64,000 bases of DNA. Origin: a bacterium (lineage in GTDB: Bacteria > SZUA-79 > Acidulodesulfobacterales > Acidulodesulfobacteraceae). The stretch is from the NCBI GenBank assembly GCA_021813525.1, contig JAKAKK010000074.1, positions 59,547-123,546 on the forward strand. The letters are read 5' to 3'. Positions within the stretch are counted from its first letter, which is position 1; every line of letters starts with the position of its first letter. Made by a program: the position numbers and the translations under genes. Under the pieces are notes generated by a model that was not told the DNA's origin, searched no databases, and worked only from the letters and a program-made list of their open reading frames with translations. This document shows, piece by piece, positions 29,393-39,202 of this stretch.

Positions 29393-30789
29393 TTTTTATC
29401 CGCAAAATTATCTTTTAACTGCAGGTAGCATTTTTTAAATACGTCTCCTCTTTCATTGTAATCCCTGAACATATCGAAACTGGAGGAAGCGGGAGAAAGC
29501 AGGACTGTCCCTGCGGCGTCCGCCTCCGTGTTGTTTTTTAAAAAATCGAACGACTTCTTAACGGCGTCTTTCATGTCCTCCGCCTTTAGCAGTTCTATAT
29601 GCCCCCGTAAAACATCCTGCAGTACGTCTTTTGTTTCGCCCATCAAAACGCATGCTCTTACGCTGTTCTTTATAGGCTGAATCATATATTCGTAATTAAA
29701 CCCCTTGTCTTTGCCTCCAAGTATAAGAACTATATTCCTGTTCTTCCCGGCGCCGAACGATTCAAGGGCGCTTATTACCGCGGCCGGATTGGTCGCCTTC
29801 GAATCGTCGTAAAATTCTATATTTTCGATATTCCCTATATATTCGACCCTGTGCCTCAAAAGTTTATATTCTTCGAATGCCTTTTCTATAATATCGGGAG
29901 AAATTCCGTATAACATTAAAGAGCACGCCGCCGCCATCATATCGCTTATAACGAATTTTCTTTTATCCTTTACGTTTTTCAAAGATATGGAAGCGTTAAA
30001 ACCGCAAAGAGCCTTAAGCCTTAAATTAACGGCATCGTCTTTGTAGTAAACGTCGCATTTATTTTCGTCAAATCCGTACAAAACAGCGTTTGAGCCCGTA
30101 ACGCCCTTTAAAATAGACGAATTGCGGTCATCGTAATTCAGTACGGCTGTATCGCTGTATTTAAGATTTTTAAACAATTTATATTTTGTGAGCCTGTACT
30201 CGTCGAAATTTTCGTATCTGTCTAAATGGTCGTCCTCGACATTGAGCAGTACGGCGATATCGGGTTTAAAGTCGTAAACCCACTCCAGTTGGAAACTCGA
30301 TATTTCCAGAATAAAATCTCTATAATCCTTTATTCCGGAAATAAAGGGGACTCCCAGATTGCCCCCCACGAACGTCTTTTCGCTTAAACCGGCTTTATCT
30401 ACCGCGTTTTTGCAGAGAGTCGCCGTTGTAGTTTTTCCGTTAGTTCCGGTAACGGCAATAATTTTCGGATTATTTTTTAATTCATTATATGCAAATTCTA
30501 TCTCGCTATAAACCGGAATATTACGGCTTTTCAACATTAAAATAATTTTGTGGCTTCTTTCTATTCCGGGGCTGACTATGCACCGCTTAATATTCTCAAA
30601 ATATTTTCCGAATAAAATCTCCTCGTTTGTTTTATTAAAAAACAAAGCATTTTCGCCAGGCAGTCCGTTGACTTCGGCAATATCGTCGTATATCAAGGTC
30701 TGTCCGTTTCCGCAGCAACCATTTGGGCCGGTTATATAATCGTAAAGGGCCCTGCCCGTTTTCCCGTAACCCAGAATTAAAGTGCTCAT
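29389..30789 (-). CDS. murD: UDP-N-acetylmuramoylalanine--D-glutamate ligase MurD
   Basis: 'IAVTGTNGKTTTATLC', 'EISSFQLEW', 'DDSKATNPAAVISAL'. Start trimmed to MSTLILGYGKTG. Confidence 0.95.
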   Translation of the reverse strand: MSTLILGYGKTGRALYDYITGPNGCCGNGQTLIYDDIAEVNGLPGENALFFNKTNEEILFGKYFENIKRCIVSPGIERSHKIILMLKSRNIPVYSEIEFAYNELKNNPKIIAVTGTNGKTTTATLCKNAVDKAGLSEKTFVGGNLGVPFISGIKDYRDFILEISSFQLEWVYDFKPDIAVLLNVEDDHLDRYENFDEYRLTKYKLFKNLKYSDTAVLNYDDRNSSILKGVTGSNAVLYGFDENKCDVYYKDDAVNLRLKALCGFNASISLKNVKDKRKFVISDMMAAACSLMLYGISPDIIEKAFEEYKLLRHRVEYIGNIENIEFYDDSKATNPAAVISALESFGAGKNRNIVLILGGKDKGFNYEYMIQPIKNSVRACVLMGETKDVLQDVLRGHIELLKAEDMKDAVKKSFDFLKNNTEADAAGTVLLSPASSSFDMFRDYNERGDVFKKCYLQLKDNFADKK

Positions 30790-31844
30790 TAAAAAATCCT
30801 CAGTTTTAGCGTAGAAAGAGCGAATATGGTCAATATCAATGAAATAATCCACAGCCTTATTACTATCTTAGACTCCGGCACGCCTTCTATTTCAAAATGA
30901 TGATGAATAGGCGCCATTTTAAATATTCTTTTTTTCCGCAGTTTATAAGAACCCACCTGAAATATGACGCTTAACGCCTCGAGTACGAATACGAAACCTA
31001 TTATAACAAGCAGTATTTCCTGCTGAGAAACTATTGCCACGTATCCGAGAACAGCCCCAAGCGATATCGAGCCGGTATCCCCCATAAAAACCGATGCAGG
31101 ATAAGAATTAAACCACAGGAAGCCTATAGAAGCTCCGAACAGAGAAGCGCATAAAATAACTACTTCGCCGATATTTTTCATATAAGGTATGGACAGATAG
31201 TTCGCAAATTTATAATTGGATGCGGCATAGGAGAATATAAGATATCCGGCTATAGAAACGGCAAAAACCCCTATAGCTAATCCGTCGAGCCCGTCCGTTA
31301 AATTAACCGCGTTGGAAGAGCCGACTATTATAAAAGCCGCGAAAATTATAAAATACGGACCCAAATTAAGATAATAGTCCTTGACAAACGGAATAACTAC
31401 TAACCCTAACGATTTATCGTGAAAATATAGAACGGCGGAAACAAAAAGGGCAATCAAACTCTGGATGCCGAATTTATATTTGCCCCTAAGCCCTTTAGAG
31501 GAATGCCCCCTGACTTTTAAAAAATCGTCGGCAAAGCCTATAAGCCCGAAACTTAAAAGGGTTAATAAGCCCATATAAAGATAAAAATTGTAAAGCTTAG
31601 TAAGCAGCAATACCGGAATTAATACGCTGAATAATATCAGCAGCCCTCCCATAGTAGGAATATCTTTCTTCTCGCTTATATGGGATTTAGGTCCGTCTTC
31701 CCTCACAACCTGTCCTATTTTCATTTTTTTTAATATTTTAATAAATATCTTTCCGAACGCAATAGATAATATTAACGATAAAATTATCGCATAGGACGAC
31801 CTGAACGTAATATACCTAAAAAAATCTATATTAAAATTTAACAT
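30789..31844 (-). CDS. mraY: MraY phospho-MurNAc-pentapeptide transferase
   Basis: 'PTMGGLLIL', 'NLTDGLDGLAIG', 'MGDTGSISLGAVLG', 'APIHHHFEIEG'. Confidence 0.98.
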   Translation of the reverse strand: MLNFNIDFFRYITFRSSYAIILSLILSIAFGKIFIKILKKMKIGQVVREDGPKSHISEKKDIPTMGGLLILFSVLIPVLLLTKLYNFYLYMGLLTLLSFGLIGFADDFLKVRGHSSKGLRGKYKFGIQSLIALFVSAVLYFHDKSLGLVVIPFVKDYYLNLGPYFIIFAAFIIVGSSNAVNLTDGLDGLAIGVFAVSIAGYLIFSYAASNYKFANYLSIPYMKNIGEVVILCASLFGASIGFLWFNSYPASVFMGDTGSISLGAVLGYVAIVSQQEILLVIIGFVFVLEALSVIFQVGSYKLRKKRIFKMAPIHHHFEIEGVPESKIVIRLWIISLILTIFALSTLKLRIF

Positions 31845-31870
31845 CGTGATTTTAGCCGCCTCTCTTTTCT

Positions 31871-33328
31871 TTATTTTTTCGGTATTTCTTCCAAATATTC
31901 CTCTAATTTCATCCCTCTAGAACCTTTGACCAATATGACGCTGTTTTTCTTATCTAATTTTTTAAAAGCATCCGTAAATGCGCCTTTATTTTCGATTATG
32001 AAAAATTTCCCTTTAAATCCTTTTTCTCCAAGCCCCTTTGTTATATAATCGGAGTAATTCCCCTTATAAAATATAAAATCGGCGGTATCGGCGACACTCC
32101 GTCCCATTTCGATATGCTCGGATTCGGCCGAATCGCCCAATTCCAACATATCCCCTAAAACCAATATTTTTTTTTTGCCGCCGTAATTTGTTTTTATATA
32201 ATCCAGCGCCGCTTTCAAAGAATCGGGATTTGAATTATAGGAATCGTTTACTAATATATATCCCTCGGCGTTATTAAAAATTATCTGCATCCTTCCGGCG
32301 GGAAGCATAAACCCTTCCATTGCCTTTAATCCGGTTTCAACGTCGAACCCGCAAGCTTCGGCTATTGAAAGGGCGCATAATAGATCAGAAATCAGATGCG
32401 TTCCGTAAAAATTGATATTCGCGGAATATTTTCTTCCTTTAAAGGAAAGCTCTATAATGGCCTTGCCGGTTTGGCCGTTTATATCGACCTTACTGCACAA
32501 GATATCGGGAGTTATGCCTGTTTGCTTTCCGAATCCAAACGAAATAATATTTACGCCGGGGAAATTTTTATGCTTATATTCTGCAGACAATATTTCATCG
32601 TCGGCATTTAATATCAAAAACGCATCTTTTTTAAGGCTCAATGCAAGAGCAAGTTCTTTCTTTTCTTCAAAAACTCCTTCTGTATTTTTAAATTCCAGGA
32701 GATGCGACCTGCCTATATTGGTAATCGCTCCCACATCGGGAGATATAATTTCGGATAGTTTTTTTATCTCCCCTTTTTTATTTGTTCCAATTTCTAAAAT
32801 AAGATATTCGTGATTTTTATTTAATCCGAAAATAGCTTTGGGGACGCCTATAAGATTATTATAATTATAATCGTTTTTAAGAATTTTTTCTTTGCCGTAT
32901 TTTAAGCAAAGCATAGCGTATGCCATTTCCTTTGTAGTCGTTTTTCCGCATGAACCGGTTACGGCTATTTTTTTCTTTAAATCAAACCTGCTTAAATAAA
33001 ATTTTGCAATATTTCCGAGGGCGGAAGCCGCATCCGAAACCGCTATAACGATTTTATCGGAATATGCCGATATATCGTGTCCGTCGAGGAAATCCCATGA
33101 AACCAAAGCGCAGTAGCCGCCTTTTTTAAAGACGTTATCTACAAAATCTTCTCCGTTAAATTTTTCCCCTTTTAATGCTATAAACACCGCATTTTTAGAA
33201 AACTCTTCCCTAGAATCGGTAAATATTTCGTTAAAAACTAAAGGTCCGGTTCCGTTTCCGGAAATTACGGCTTTTCCGTTAGTACAGTTTAAAATTTCGT
33301 CTAAAGTTAAGTTATATTCTATTTTCAT
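31871..33328 (-). CDS. murF: MurF ligase
   Basis: 'IAVTGSCGKTTTKEM', 'VNDSYNSNPDSLKAAL'. Confidence 0.95.
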   Translation of the reverse strand: MKIEYNLTLDEILNCTNGKAVISGNGTGPLVFNEIFTDSREEFSKNAVFIALKGEKFNGEDFVDNVFKKGGYCALVSWDFLDGHDISAYSDKIVIAVSDAASALGNIAKFYLSRFDLKKKIAVTGSCGKTTTKEMAYAMLCLKYGKEKILKNDYNYNNLIGVPKAIFGLNKNHEYLILEIGTNKKGEIKKLSEIISPDVGAITNIGRSHLLEFKNTEGVFEEKKELALALSLKKDAFLILNADDEILSAEYKHKNFPGVNIISFGFGKQTGITPDILCSKVDINGQTGKAIIELSFKGRKYSANINFYGTHLISDLLCALSIAEACGFDVETGLKAMEGFMLPAGRMQIIFNNAEGYILVNDSYNSNPDSLKAALDYIKTNYGGKKKILVLGDMLELGDSAESEHIEMGRSVADTADFIFYKGNYSDYITKGLGEKGFKGKFFIIENKGAFTDAFKKLDKKNSVILVKGSRGMKLEEYLEEIPKK

Positions 33329-34874
33329 AATATTTTAATATTTCTTCTTTATCGCTGAAATGAAACCTGTTTTCTTTGACGAGCATATAATCTTCATGCC
33401 CTTTCCCTGCGACCAGAACTACGTCTTCTTCGGATGCTACGGAAAGCGCAAGCCTTATTGCATTTGCCCTGTCTTCCTCGATAGTATAAACATGCCCGTT
33501 CTCTTTGCCTTTAAGTTTTTCTTTATCCACAAACAGCCCTTTCTTTATGCCGGCTTCTATTTCCCTTATAATCGAGAGCGGGTCTTCGCTTCTCGGATTA
33601 TCGGACGTAATTATGCTTATATCGGCTATGTCCGTGGAATGCATACCCATAAGCGGCCTCTTCCCTTTATCCCTGTCGCCTCCGCATCCGAAAACGCTTA
33701 TAAGCCTGCCGTCGCTTATATTCCTTAAAGCGGACAGCACCCTTTTGAGGGCATCGTCGGTATGCGCATAATCTACGCAAATCAAAGGCGACACGGCATT
33801 TGCTATATTTATCTTTTCGACCCTGCCCGGAACATTTGCTAACGATTCTATTCCCGAAACTATAGAGTCTTCGGTTGCTGAAAGAGCATAAGCCGCGGAA
33901 ACTGCGGCAAGTATATTATAAACGTTATATCCGCCGATAAGATTCGAGCGGATTCCCCTTGCGGCATTCCCGTCCGGAAAAATAATATCTAATTCTAAGC
34001 CGTCCCTGTAATAATTTATGTTTCCGGCGGATATATCGCAGTCTTCCCCTAATCCGTAAGTAAGCAGGCCGATTTTATCTTCCCCTTTAAACTCTTCTTT
34101 TAACTCGCTTATGAGTCTTTTTCCGTAAGGGTCGTCGTTATTTATTACAGCAAATTTCTTTATTTTGGAGCTTTCTAATAATATTTCCGAAAAAAGCTTT
34201 TTTTTAGCCGAATAATACTTATCCATATTTTCATGGTAATCGAGGTGGTCGCGGGTCAAATTAGTAAAAACCGCAACATCGAAAGGAACTCCGTAAACCC
34301 TGTCCTGCGCAAGGCTGTGCGAAGAAACCTCCATAACGCAGCAGCATCCTCCGGATTTAACGGTTTCCGAAAACATCCCGTTAAGTTCATATGCATCCGG
34401 CGTAGTATTCTTAGACGGAGCGGAGCCGCCTCCTATTTCATAATCTATCGTTCCTATCAAACCTGCTTTACTTCCTGCCGCCGTCAAAATGGATTTTATT
34501 AAAAACGTAGTGGTAGTTTTACCGTTTGTTCCCGTAACGCCTGCGATTTTTAATTTTTCCGCCGGATTGTCGAAAAAGTTTTTGGAAATAACGGCATAAG
34601 CTTTTAAGGCATTCTCAGCCGTTATTATAACAATATCCTTGTTCTTAAGCCTTTCGGCTGTTTCGGCATCATCCGTTAATATAGCTGAAGCGCCTTTTGA
34701 TAACGCTTCGTCTATATAAATATTGGAATCGACCTTGACCCCTTTTCTTGCGGCAAAAAGGCAGCCTTTTTTTATACTGCGGGAATCGTTTGAAATTCCG
34801 GCAATATCGATATCCGTTCTCCCGAATACGGATTTTATTAAATCGCTGTTTTTTATAATATCCCTAATATTCAT
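33312..34874 (-). CDS. murE: MurE ligase
   Basis: 'IAGVTGTNGKTTTTFLI', 'CVDYAHTDDALKRVL', 'ITSDNPRSEDPLSII' (DNPR motif, meso-DAP type). Confidence 0.95.
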   Translation of the reverse strand: MNIRDIIKNSDLIKSVFGRTDIDIAGISNDSRSIKKGCLFAARKGVKVDSNIYIDEALSKGASAILTDDAETAERLKNKDIVIITAENALKAYAVISKNFFDNPAEKLKIAGVTGTNGKTTTTFLIKSILTAAGSKAGLIGTIDYEIGGGSAPSKNTTPDAYELNGMFSETVKSGGCCCVMEVSSHSLAQDRVYGVPFDVAVFTNLTRDHLDYHENMDKYYSAKKKLFSEILLESSKIKKFAVINNDDPYGKRLISELKEEFKGEDKIGLLTYGLGEDCDISAGNINYYRDGLELDIIFPDGNAARGIRSNLIGGYNVYNILAAVSAAYALSATEDSIVSGIESLANVPGRVEKINIANAVSPLICVDYAHTDDALKRVLSALRNISDGRLISVFGCGGDRDKGKRPLMGMHSTDIADISIITSDNPRSEDPLSIIREIEAGIKKGLFVDKEKLKGKENGHVYTIEEDRANAIRLALSVASEEDVVLVAGKGHEDYMLVKENRFHFSDKEEILKYYENRI

Positions 34875-34879
34875 AAATT

Positions 34880-36901
34880 TTATTTTTTGCTTTTTGCTTT
34901 TTTTGCACTTTTTAAATTTGCCGAAGAGTAATATTTACCCGACCTGAATTTTAAAACTATGACTTTTCCGTTGCCGGCATCCGTACCGGGCTTTATGCTC
35001 TGATAATATAAATATCCGCTCCCGCTGACTTTTACGTCAAGCCTGTATTGCTTTAAAATCTCTAACGCTTTATAAATCGTATCGCCTTTTAAATCCTGCA
35101 TTACTCCGGAAACGGCTGCCGGAGCATTGTCCGCGGCGACGGTTGCGGCCGCAAGGCCGGCTTTAAGGCCGGCCTCCGTCTTAGACTGTTTTATATATGC
35201 GTTTCCGCCGGGATATACGTTTAATATATTTAATGCGTTTTTAAATACGCTGCGCACCACGGGCGCGCTGACGGCTCCGCCGTAATAGCCTATTTTAGAC
35301 GGCTCCTGCTGAACTACCAGCATCGCTAATTCAGGATGCCTGTATGGAACAAAAGCCATAAAAGATGCCGTATATCTGTTTTTATAATATCTGCCGGTTT
35401 TCGGGTCGGCAATCTGTCCGGTTCCGGTTTTTCCGGAAACCTTAAAATCTATGAGATTAGAATACTGGCCGGTTCCGCCTTTAACGACTAAGCGCATCAT
35501 ATATTTAACTTCTTTATCTACCTTGGAAGTTATTATTCTTTTTAAATATTTCGGTTTTGCTTTATAAATAACTTTTCCGTACGCATTTACTATCTTTTTG
35601 ATAATGTAGGGCTTTATAACGCGTCCGCCGTTCGCTATAGCCGAAAGTCCGACCATTTCCTGCAGTCCCGTAACGCTGATGCCCTGTCCGAACGCCATTT
35701 CGCAGGGACCGACTTCCGACCATTCGTCTAAAGGCTTTATAATTCCCTTGGCCTCTCCCAGAAGTCCGGCATGGGGAATATGCCCGAATCCCCATAAACC
35801 AAACCATTTATAAAGCTGAGACTTTTTGAATTTCAGGCCTATCTGGCACTCGCCGACATTGCTGGAATATTCCACTATCTGGTTGACGGAAAATCTGCCG
35901 AACCAGTTTTCTACATCGTGTACCGTTATCCCGTCCAGCGAATATGTTCCGTGATAACAGTTAATTACGGTATCCGGTTTGACGAGCCCTTCGGAAAGAG
36001 CGGCGGCCACGACAAACGGCTTCATAGTGGAACCCGGTTCGAAATCGTCGGTAACTGCTCTGTTTCTCCAATACCCTGCGGAATATTTCCAGTAACGGTT
36101 TGGATTAAAAGAAGGATAATCCGCCATAGCAAGAATCGCTCCCGTGTTTGGATCCATAAGTATTGCGAAAGCGCCTTTGGAATGAGCCGCCTTCGCCTCC
36201 TTATCTAAATAATACTGGGTTATAAACTGAAGCTGTTTATTAATAGTTAAATAAATGTTATCGCCGTGCGTTGCTTTTTTAAGCCCGAATCCCCTTACGA
36301 ATATATACTGCCCTAAACCGTCGTGCAAAACCTTTAGCGCACGTTTATTTCCTTTTAAAAATTTATTATATTTATATTCTATTCCGGACAAACCGTTATC
36401 GTCGATTCCTACAAATCCTAAAACATGCGCCAACAGCGTCCCGTTAGGATAATACCTTACCGGCTGTTTTACTATAACGACCCCGGCTATTCCCTGCTTC
36501 TCGACGTCTTTTGCCGCCTGCCCGGTTACCCTCCTTTTAATCCATGCAAATTGAATTCTGCGGTTTAATATTTTAATTATTTTTGCATAGCTAATTCCGG
36601 TTATTTTAGATAATGTTTCGGCATTTTTGAGTTTATGCCCGACCATCAAGGGGTCGACGGCAATTCCCGGAACGTTAACGCTTGCCGCAAGTATGCTGCC
36701 GTTAGAAGAATAAATATTGCCGCGCTCAGGCGTAAAATAAACATTTGCACGAAACTGCTCGCGGGCAAGCATTCTCAATCTCCGGCCTTCTATTATTTGA
36801 AGGTCGAACGCCTTGCTTATTAATAATCCTCCAAAAATCAGGATTACGATAAAACCGAATATCATTCTCAGTTTTAAAGTCGTTTTCCATACTCTAATCA
36901 T
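34880..36901 (-). CDS. ftsI: Class B PBP FtsI with C-terminal PASTA domain
   Basis: SxxK 'EPGSTMKPF', SSN 'EYSSNVGE', 'VSGKTGTGQ'; PASTA-like 'DLKGDTIYKALEILKQYRLDVKV'. Confidence 0.95.
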   Translation of the reverse strand: MIRVWKTTLKLRMIFGFIVILIFGGLLISKAFDLQIIEGRRLRMLAREQFRANVYFTPERGNIYSSNGSILAASVNVPGIAVDPLMVGHKLKNAETLSKITGISYAKIIKILNRRIQFAWIKRRVTGQAAKDVEKQGIAGVVIVKQPVRYYPNGTLLAHVLGFVGIDDNGLSGIEYKYNKFLKGNKRALKVLHDGLGQYIFVRGFGLKKATHGDNIYLTINKQLQFITQYYLDKEAKAAHSKGAFAILMDPNTGAILAMADYPSFNPNRYWKYSAGYWRNRAVTDDFEPGSTMKPFVVAAALSEGLVKPDTVINCYHGTYSLDGITVHDVENWFGRFSVNQIVEYSSNVGECQIGLKFKKSQLYKWFGLWGFGHIPHAGLLGEAKGIIKPLDEWSEVGPCEMAFGQGISVTGLQEMVGLSAIANGGRVIKPYIIKKIVNAYGKVIYKAKPKYLKRIITSKVDKEVKYMMRLVVKGGTGQYSNLIDFKVSGKTGTGQIADPKTGRYYKNRYTASFMAFVPYRHPELAMLVVQQEPSKIGYYGGAVSAPVVRSVFKNALNILNVYPGGNAYIKQSKTEAGLKAGLAAATVAADNAPAAVSGVMQDLKGDTIYKALEILKQYRLDVKVSGSGYLYYQSIKPGTDAGNGKVIVLKFRSGKYYSSANLKSAKKAKSKK

Positions 36902-37166
36902 GGACCATTATAATTTCGCCCTCTTCCGGATAAATGAAACCCATTTTCCCCGCAATGCCGTAAATCCTGGAAGGAGAGCTTAAAGCCGTTTTTTTAATTA
37001 AAAGTTCTTTGCGTTTATGTTCTAATTTAGATTTAATATCGTTAAGCTTAGTAATATCGTAGCCAAGTTTTATGCTTTCCATAGACGTCCATACGTAAAA
37101 AATACCCAAAATTGTCAATATAATAACTAGTACGATAAAATAAGGCTTTATCTTAGACATGTTCAA
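36894..37166 (-). CDS. ftsL: FtsL-like single-pass division protein
   Basis: 90 aa with N-terminal TM and coiled coil, between rsmH and ftsI. Confidence 0.7.
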   Translation of the reverse strand: MNMSKIKPYFIVLVIILTILGIFYVWTSMESIKLGYDITKLNDIKSKLEHKRKELLIKKTALSSPSRIYGIAGKMGFIYPEEGEIIMVHD

Positions 37167-38052
37167 AAGCCCTCAATTTCGCGCTTCTCGATCTCGGATT
37201 TTTTTTTATTTCTTCTTCCCCCGGGACTATAGGTTTTTTATTTAACGGCTTAAAAACTAAATTATTTTTTAAAAAATGCTTAACGAGCCTGTCCTCTCCC
37301 GAATGAAAAGAAATTATAACCGCCTTGCCGCCTTTTTTTAAAACATTTTTAAGCTTTTCTAAAAATTCCGCCAATGAATCGTATTCCTCATTTACAAAAA
37401 TTCTTAACGCCATAAATGTTTTCGTCGCAGGGTCGGTTTTAAATTTCTTGAATTTTACGTAACCTTTATAAACCGCTTTTCTCACGATGTCCGCTAATTC
37501 CTGAGATGTTTCCACCGGTTTATTTTTTCTGTATTCTATTATACTTTTCGCTATTCTCCTCGAAAATTTTTCGTCTCCGAATTTATATATAATATCGGCT
37601 ATGTTCTGCTCGGAATAGCCGTTTACTATGTCGTATGCCGTCAAACCGGTTTCCTTATCCATCCTCATATCTAAACCTCCGCCGCCTTCGTCTTCATTGA
37701 AACTGAACCCTCTGCCGCCCTCAAGCTGAATGGAACTTATCCCCAGGTCAAGCACGATGCCGTCTATTTCGGTAAATCCTGCTGCTTTTACTATTTCATC
37801 TATTTTACTAAAATTTGAATGAAACAGCTTGAAATTTTTATTATCGAATTTACTTTCAAATTCAGTCCGGGCGTTTTTTACCGCTTCGGCATCCCTGTCT
37901 ATCCCGATAAGAAAACCGCCTTTGTTTAACCTTTTCAATATCTCTTCCGAAAAACCGCCGCCCCCTAAAGTTCCGTCAACGTAAACATTACCCGGCTCTA
38001 TATTTAAAATATCCATCGCTTCTTCCAAAAGCACCGGTATATGAGAAGACAT
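37153..38052 (-). CDS. rsmH: 16S rRNA m4C1402 methyltransferase RsmH
   Basis: 'SSHIPVLLEEAMDIL', 'YVDGTLGGGGFSEEIL', 'GIVLDLGISSIQLE', 'NPRSRSAKLRAFE'. Start trimmed to MSSHIPVL. Confidence 0.97.
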   Translation of the reverse strand: MSSHIPVLLEEAMDILNIEPGNVYVDGTLGGGGFSEEILKRLNKGGFLIGIDRDAEAVKNARTEFESKFDNKNFKLFHSNFSKIDEIVKAAGFTEIDGIVLDLGISSIQLEGGRGFSFNEDEGGGGLDMRMDKETGLTAYDIVNGYSEQNIADIIYKFGDEKFSRRIAKSIIEYRKNKPVETSQELADIVRKAVYKGYVKFKKFKTDPATKTFMALRIFVNEEYDSLAEFLEKLKNVLKKGGKAVIISFHSGEDRLVKHFLKNNLVFKPLNKKPIVPGEEEIKKNPRSRSAKLRAFEHV

Positions 38053-38053
38053 A

Positions 38054-38497
38054 CTAAAAACCGATCTGCGACATAGTAGCCGCAATGGATTCGAAATTGG
38101 ATTTTGCACCTTCAAAGTTTGCATCCCACAGATTTCTGTCCCAAATTTCGAATCTGTTTATTATTCCTACAAGAACTGCATCTTTGCTTAAATTTCCGCT
38201 TATTTTAAGCGATTGCGGAATATGTATTCTATCCATTTTATCAAGTTCTACCTCCTCTGCGCCGGAAAAAAAATACCTTAAAAATTCTATAACGTCTTTT
38301 TGCATCGAAGGAAGCCTGAGGGCTTTTTCTTCCAATTTGCGCCATTCTTCAAGCGGATACGCTACAAGGCACTTATCTAGGTTGGTAATGACTACTGAAG
38401 TATTATCGTAAACGGATACCAAAGAATCTTTTATTTTCTGAGGAATTTTTATTCTTCCTTTATCGTCTATAGAATGATTGTATCTTCCGCTTAACAT
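38054..38497 (-). CDS. mraZ: Transcriptional regulator MraZ
   Basis: 'GRYNHSIDDKGRIKIPQKIK', 'LDKMDRIHIPQSLK' double AbrB-like repeats. Confidence 0.96.
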   Translation of the reverse strand: MLSGRYNHSIDDKGRIKIPQKIKDSLVSVYDNTSVVITNLDKCLVAYPLEEWRKLEEKALRLPSMQKDVIEFLRYFFSGAEEVELDKMDRIHIPQSLKISGNLSKDAVLVGIINRFEIWDRNLWDANFEGAKSNFESIAATMSQIGF

Positions 38498-38545
38498 AAA
38501 ATAAATAAATTATTTAAGTTTATTATTTTAATATAATTAAATGCT

Positions 38546-38575
38546 TACCACTTTTTACCACTTTTTACCACACTT
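38546..38575 (-). promoter_or_regulatory. Putative MraZ-box direct repeats upstream of mraZ
   Basis: Minus strand AAGTGTGGTAAAAAGTGGTAAAAAGTGGTAA: GTGGTAAAAA units at 10-bp period directly upstream of mraZ. Confidence 0.75.
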
Positions 38576-38671
38576 AAATAATATTATCGATTTTATTAAA
38601 AGTCAAGCGAATTTAAAAAAATATTTTTTATTAAATATAAAATTAATTTGTTGCAGGCAAAAGAGAAGTTA

Positions 38672-39058
38672 CTAAAAGAAATATGTATGGTCGGAGTTTT
38701 GTTTTAAATTGTGGAGGGTGAGCATGCCGGCTATTTGGAAAGGCTTTATCAGCATGCTTTCGTCCAATGATAAAAGTTCTTTACTCTTGGAGCAGATATA
38801 AATTGAAACGGAGGACGAATATTTTAATAATTCGGCGAGATTCTCTATTATTAAATCCTTAAATTTTTTATCTATAAGAGGATTTTCGGCTATATTCTTG
38901 GCATAGAGCAAAGGTGCCCTTGCCATGCTGAATATATTAATATCGTTTTCCATTACGGCAAGCGTTCTTGCAAATATAAGACCCGCTATCGATTTTTCCG
39001 GTTCCTTTTCGGGGTCGGCAAGCTGGACTATTAAAATCTTTTCGTTTTCGGTTGACAT
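38672..39058 (-). CDS. DsrE-family-like small protein
   Basis: 'ILIVQLADPEKEPEKSIAGLIFARTLAVMENDINIFSMARAPLLYAK...VSIYICSKSKELLSLDE' resembles DsrE/TusD folds. Confidence 0.5.
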   Translation of the reverse strand: MSTENEKILIVQLADPEKEPEKSIAGLIFARTLAVMENDINIFSMARAPLLYAKNIAENPLIDKKFKDLIIENLAELLKYSSSVSIYICSKSKELLSLDESMLIKPFQIAGMLTLHNLKQNSDHTYFF

Positions 39059-39099
39059 ATTTTATATTTATTTTCGGAATTATGCACTTGACAAAGCGA

Positions 39100-39175
39100 G
39101 ATTGCTTCGCATCCTTTTGTCTGCATAAAACCGTTGGTTTTATAAACGCCGCCAAAGATACGCTCGCAATGACGG
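39100..39175. repeat. Dispersed extragenic repeat, copy 1
   Basis: gattgcttcg (39100-39109) ... ctcgcaatgacgg (39163-39175), shared with 47224-47258. Confidence 0.65.
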
Positions 39176-39202
39176 AAGGGAAAATTAATCTGACACCTTT
39201 TT

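Noticed and set aside
20470-38497. dcw cluster as unusual
   Set aside because: Gene content and order (mraZ-rsmH-ftsL-ftsI-murEF-mraY-murD-ftsW-murG-murC-murB-ddl-ftsQAZ) are canonical.
38546-38580. Short tandem repeats as a CRISPR-like array
   Set aside because: 10-bp period, three units, no spacers; position upstream of mraZ fits MraZ boxes.
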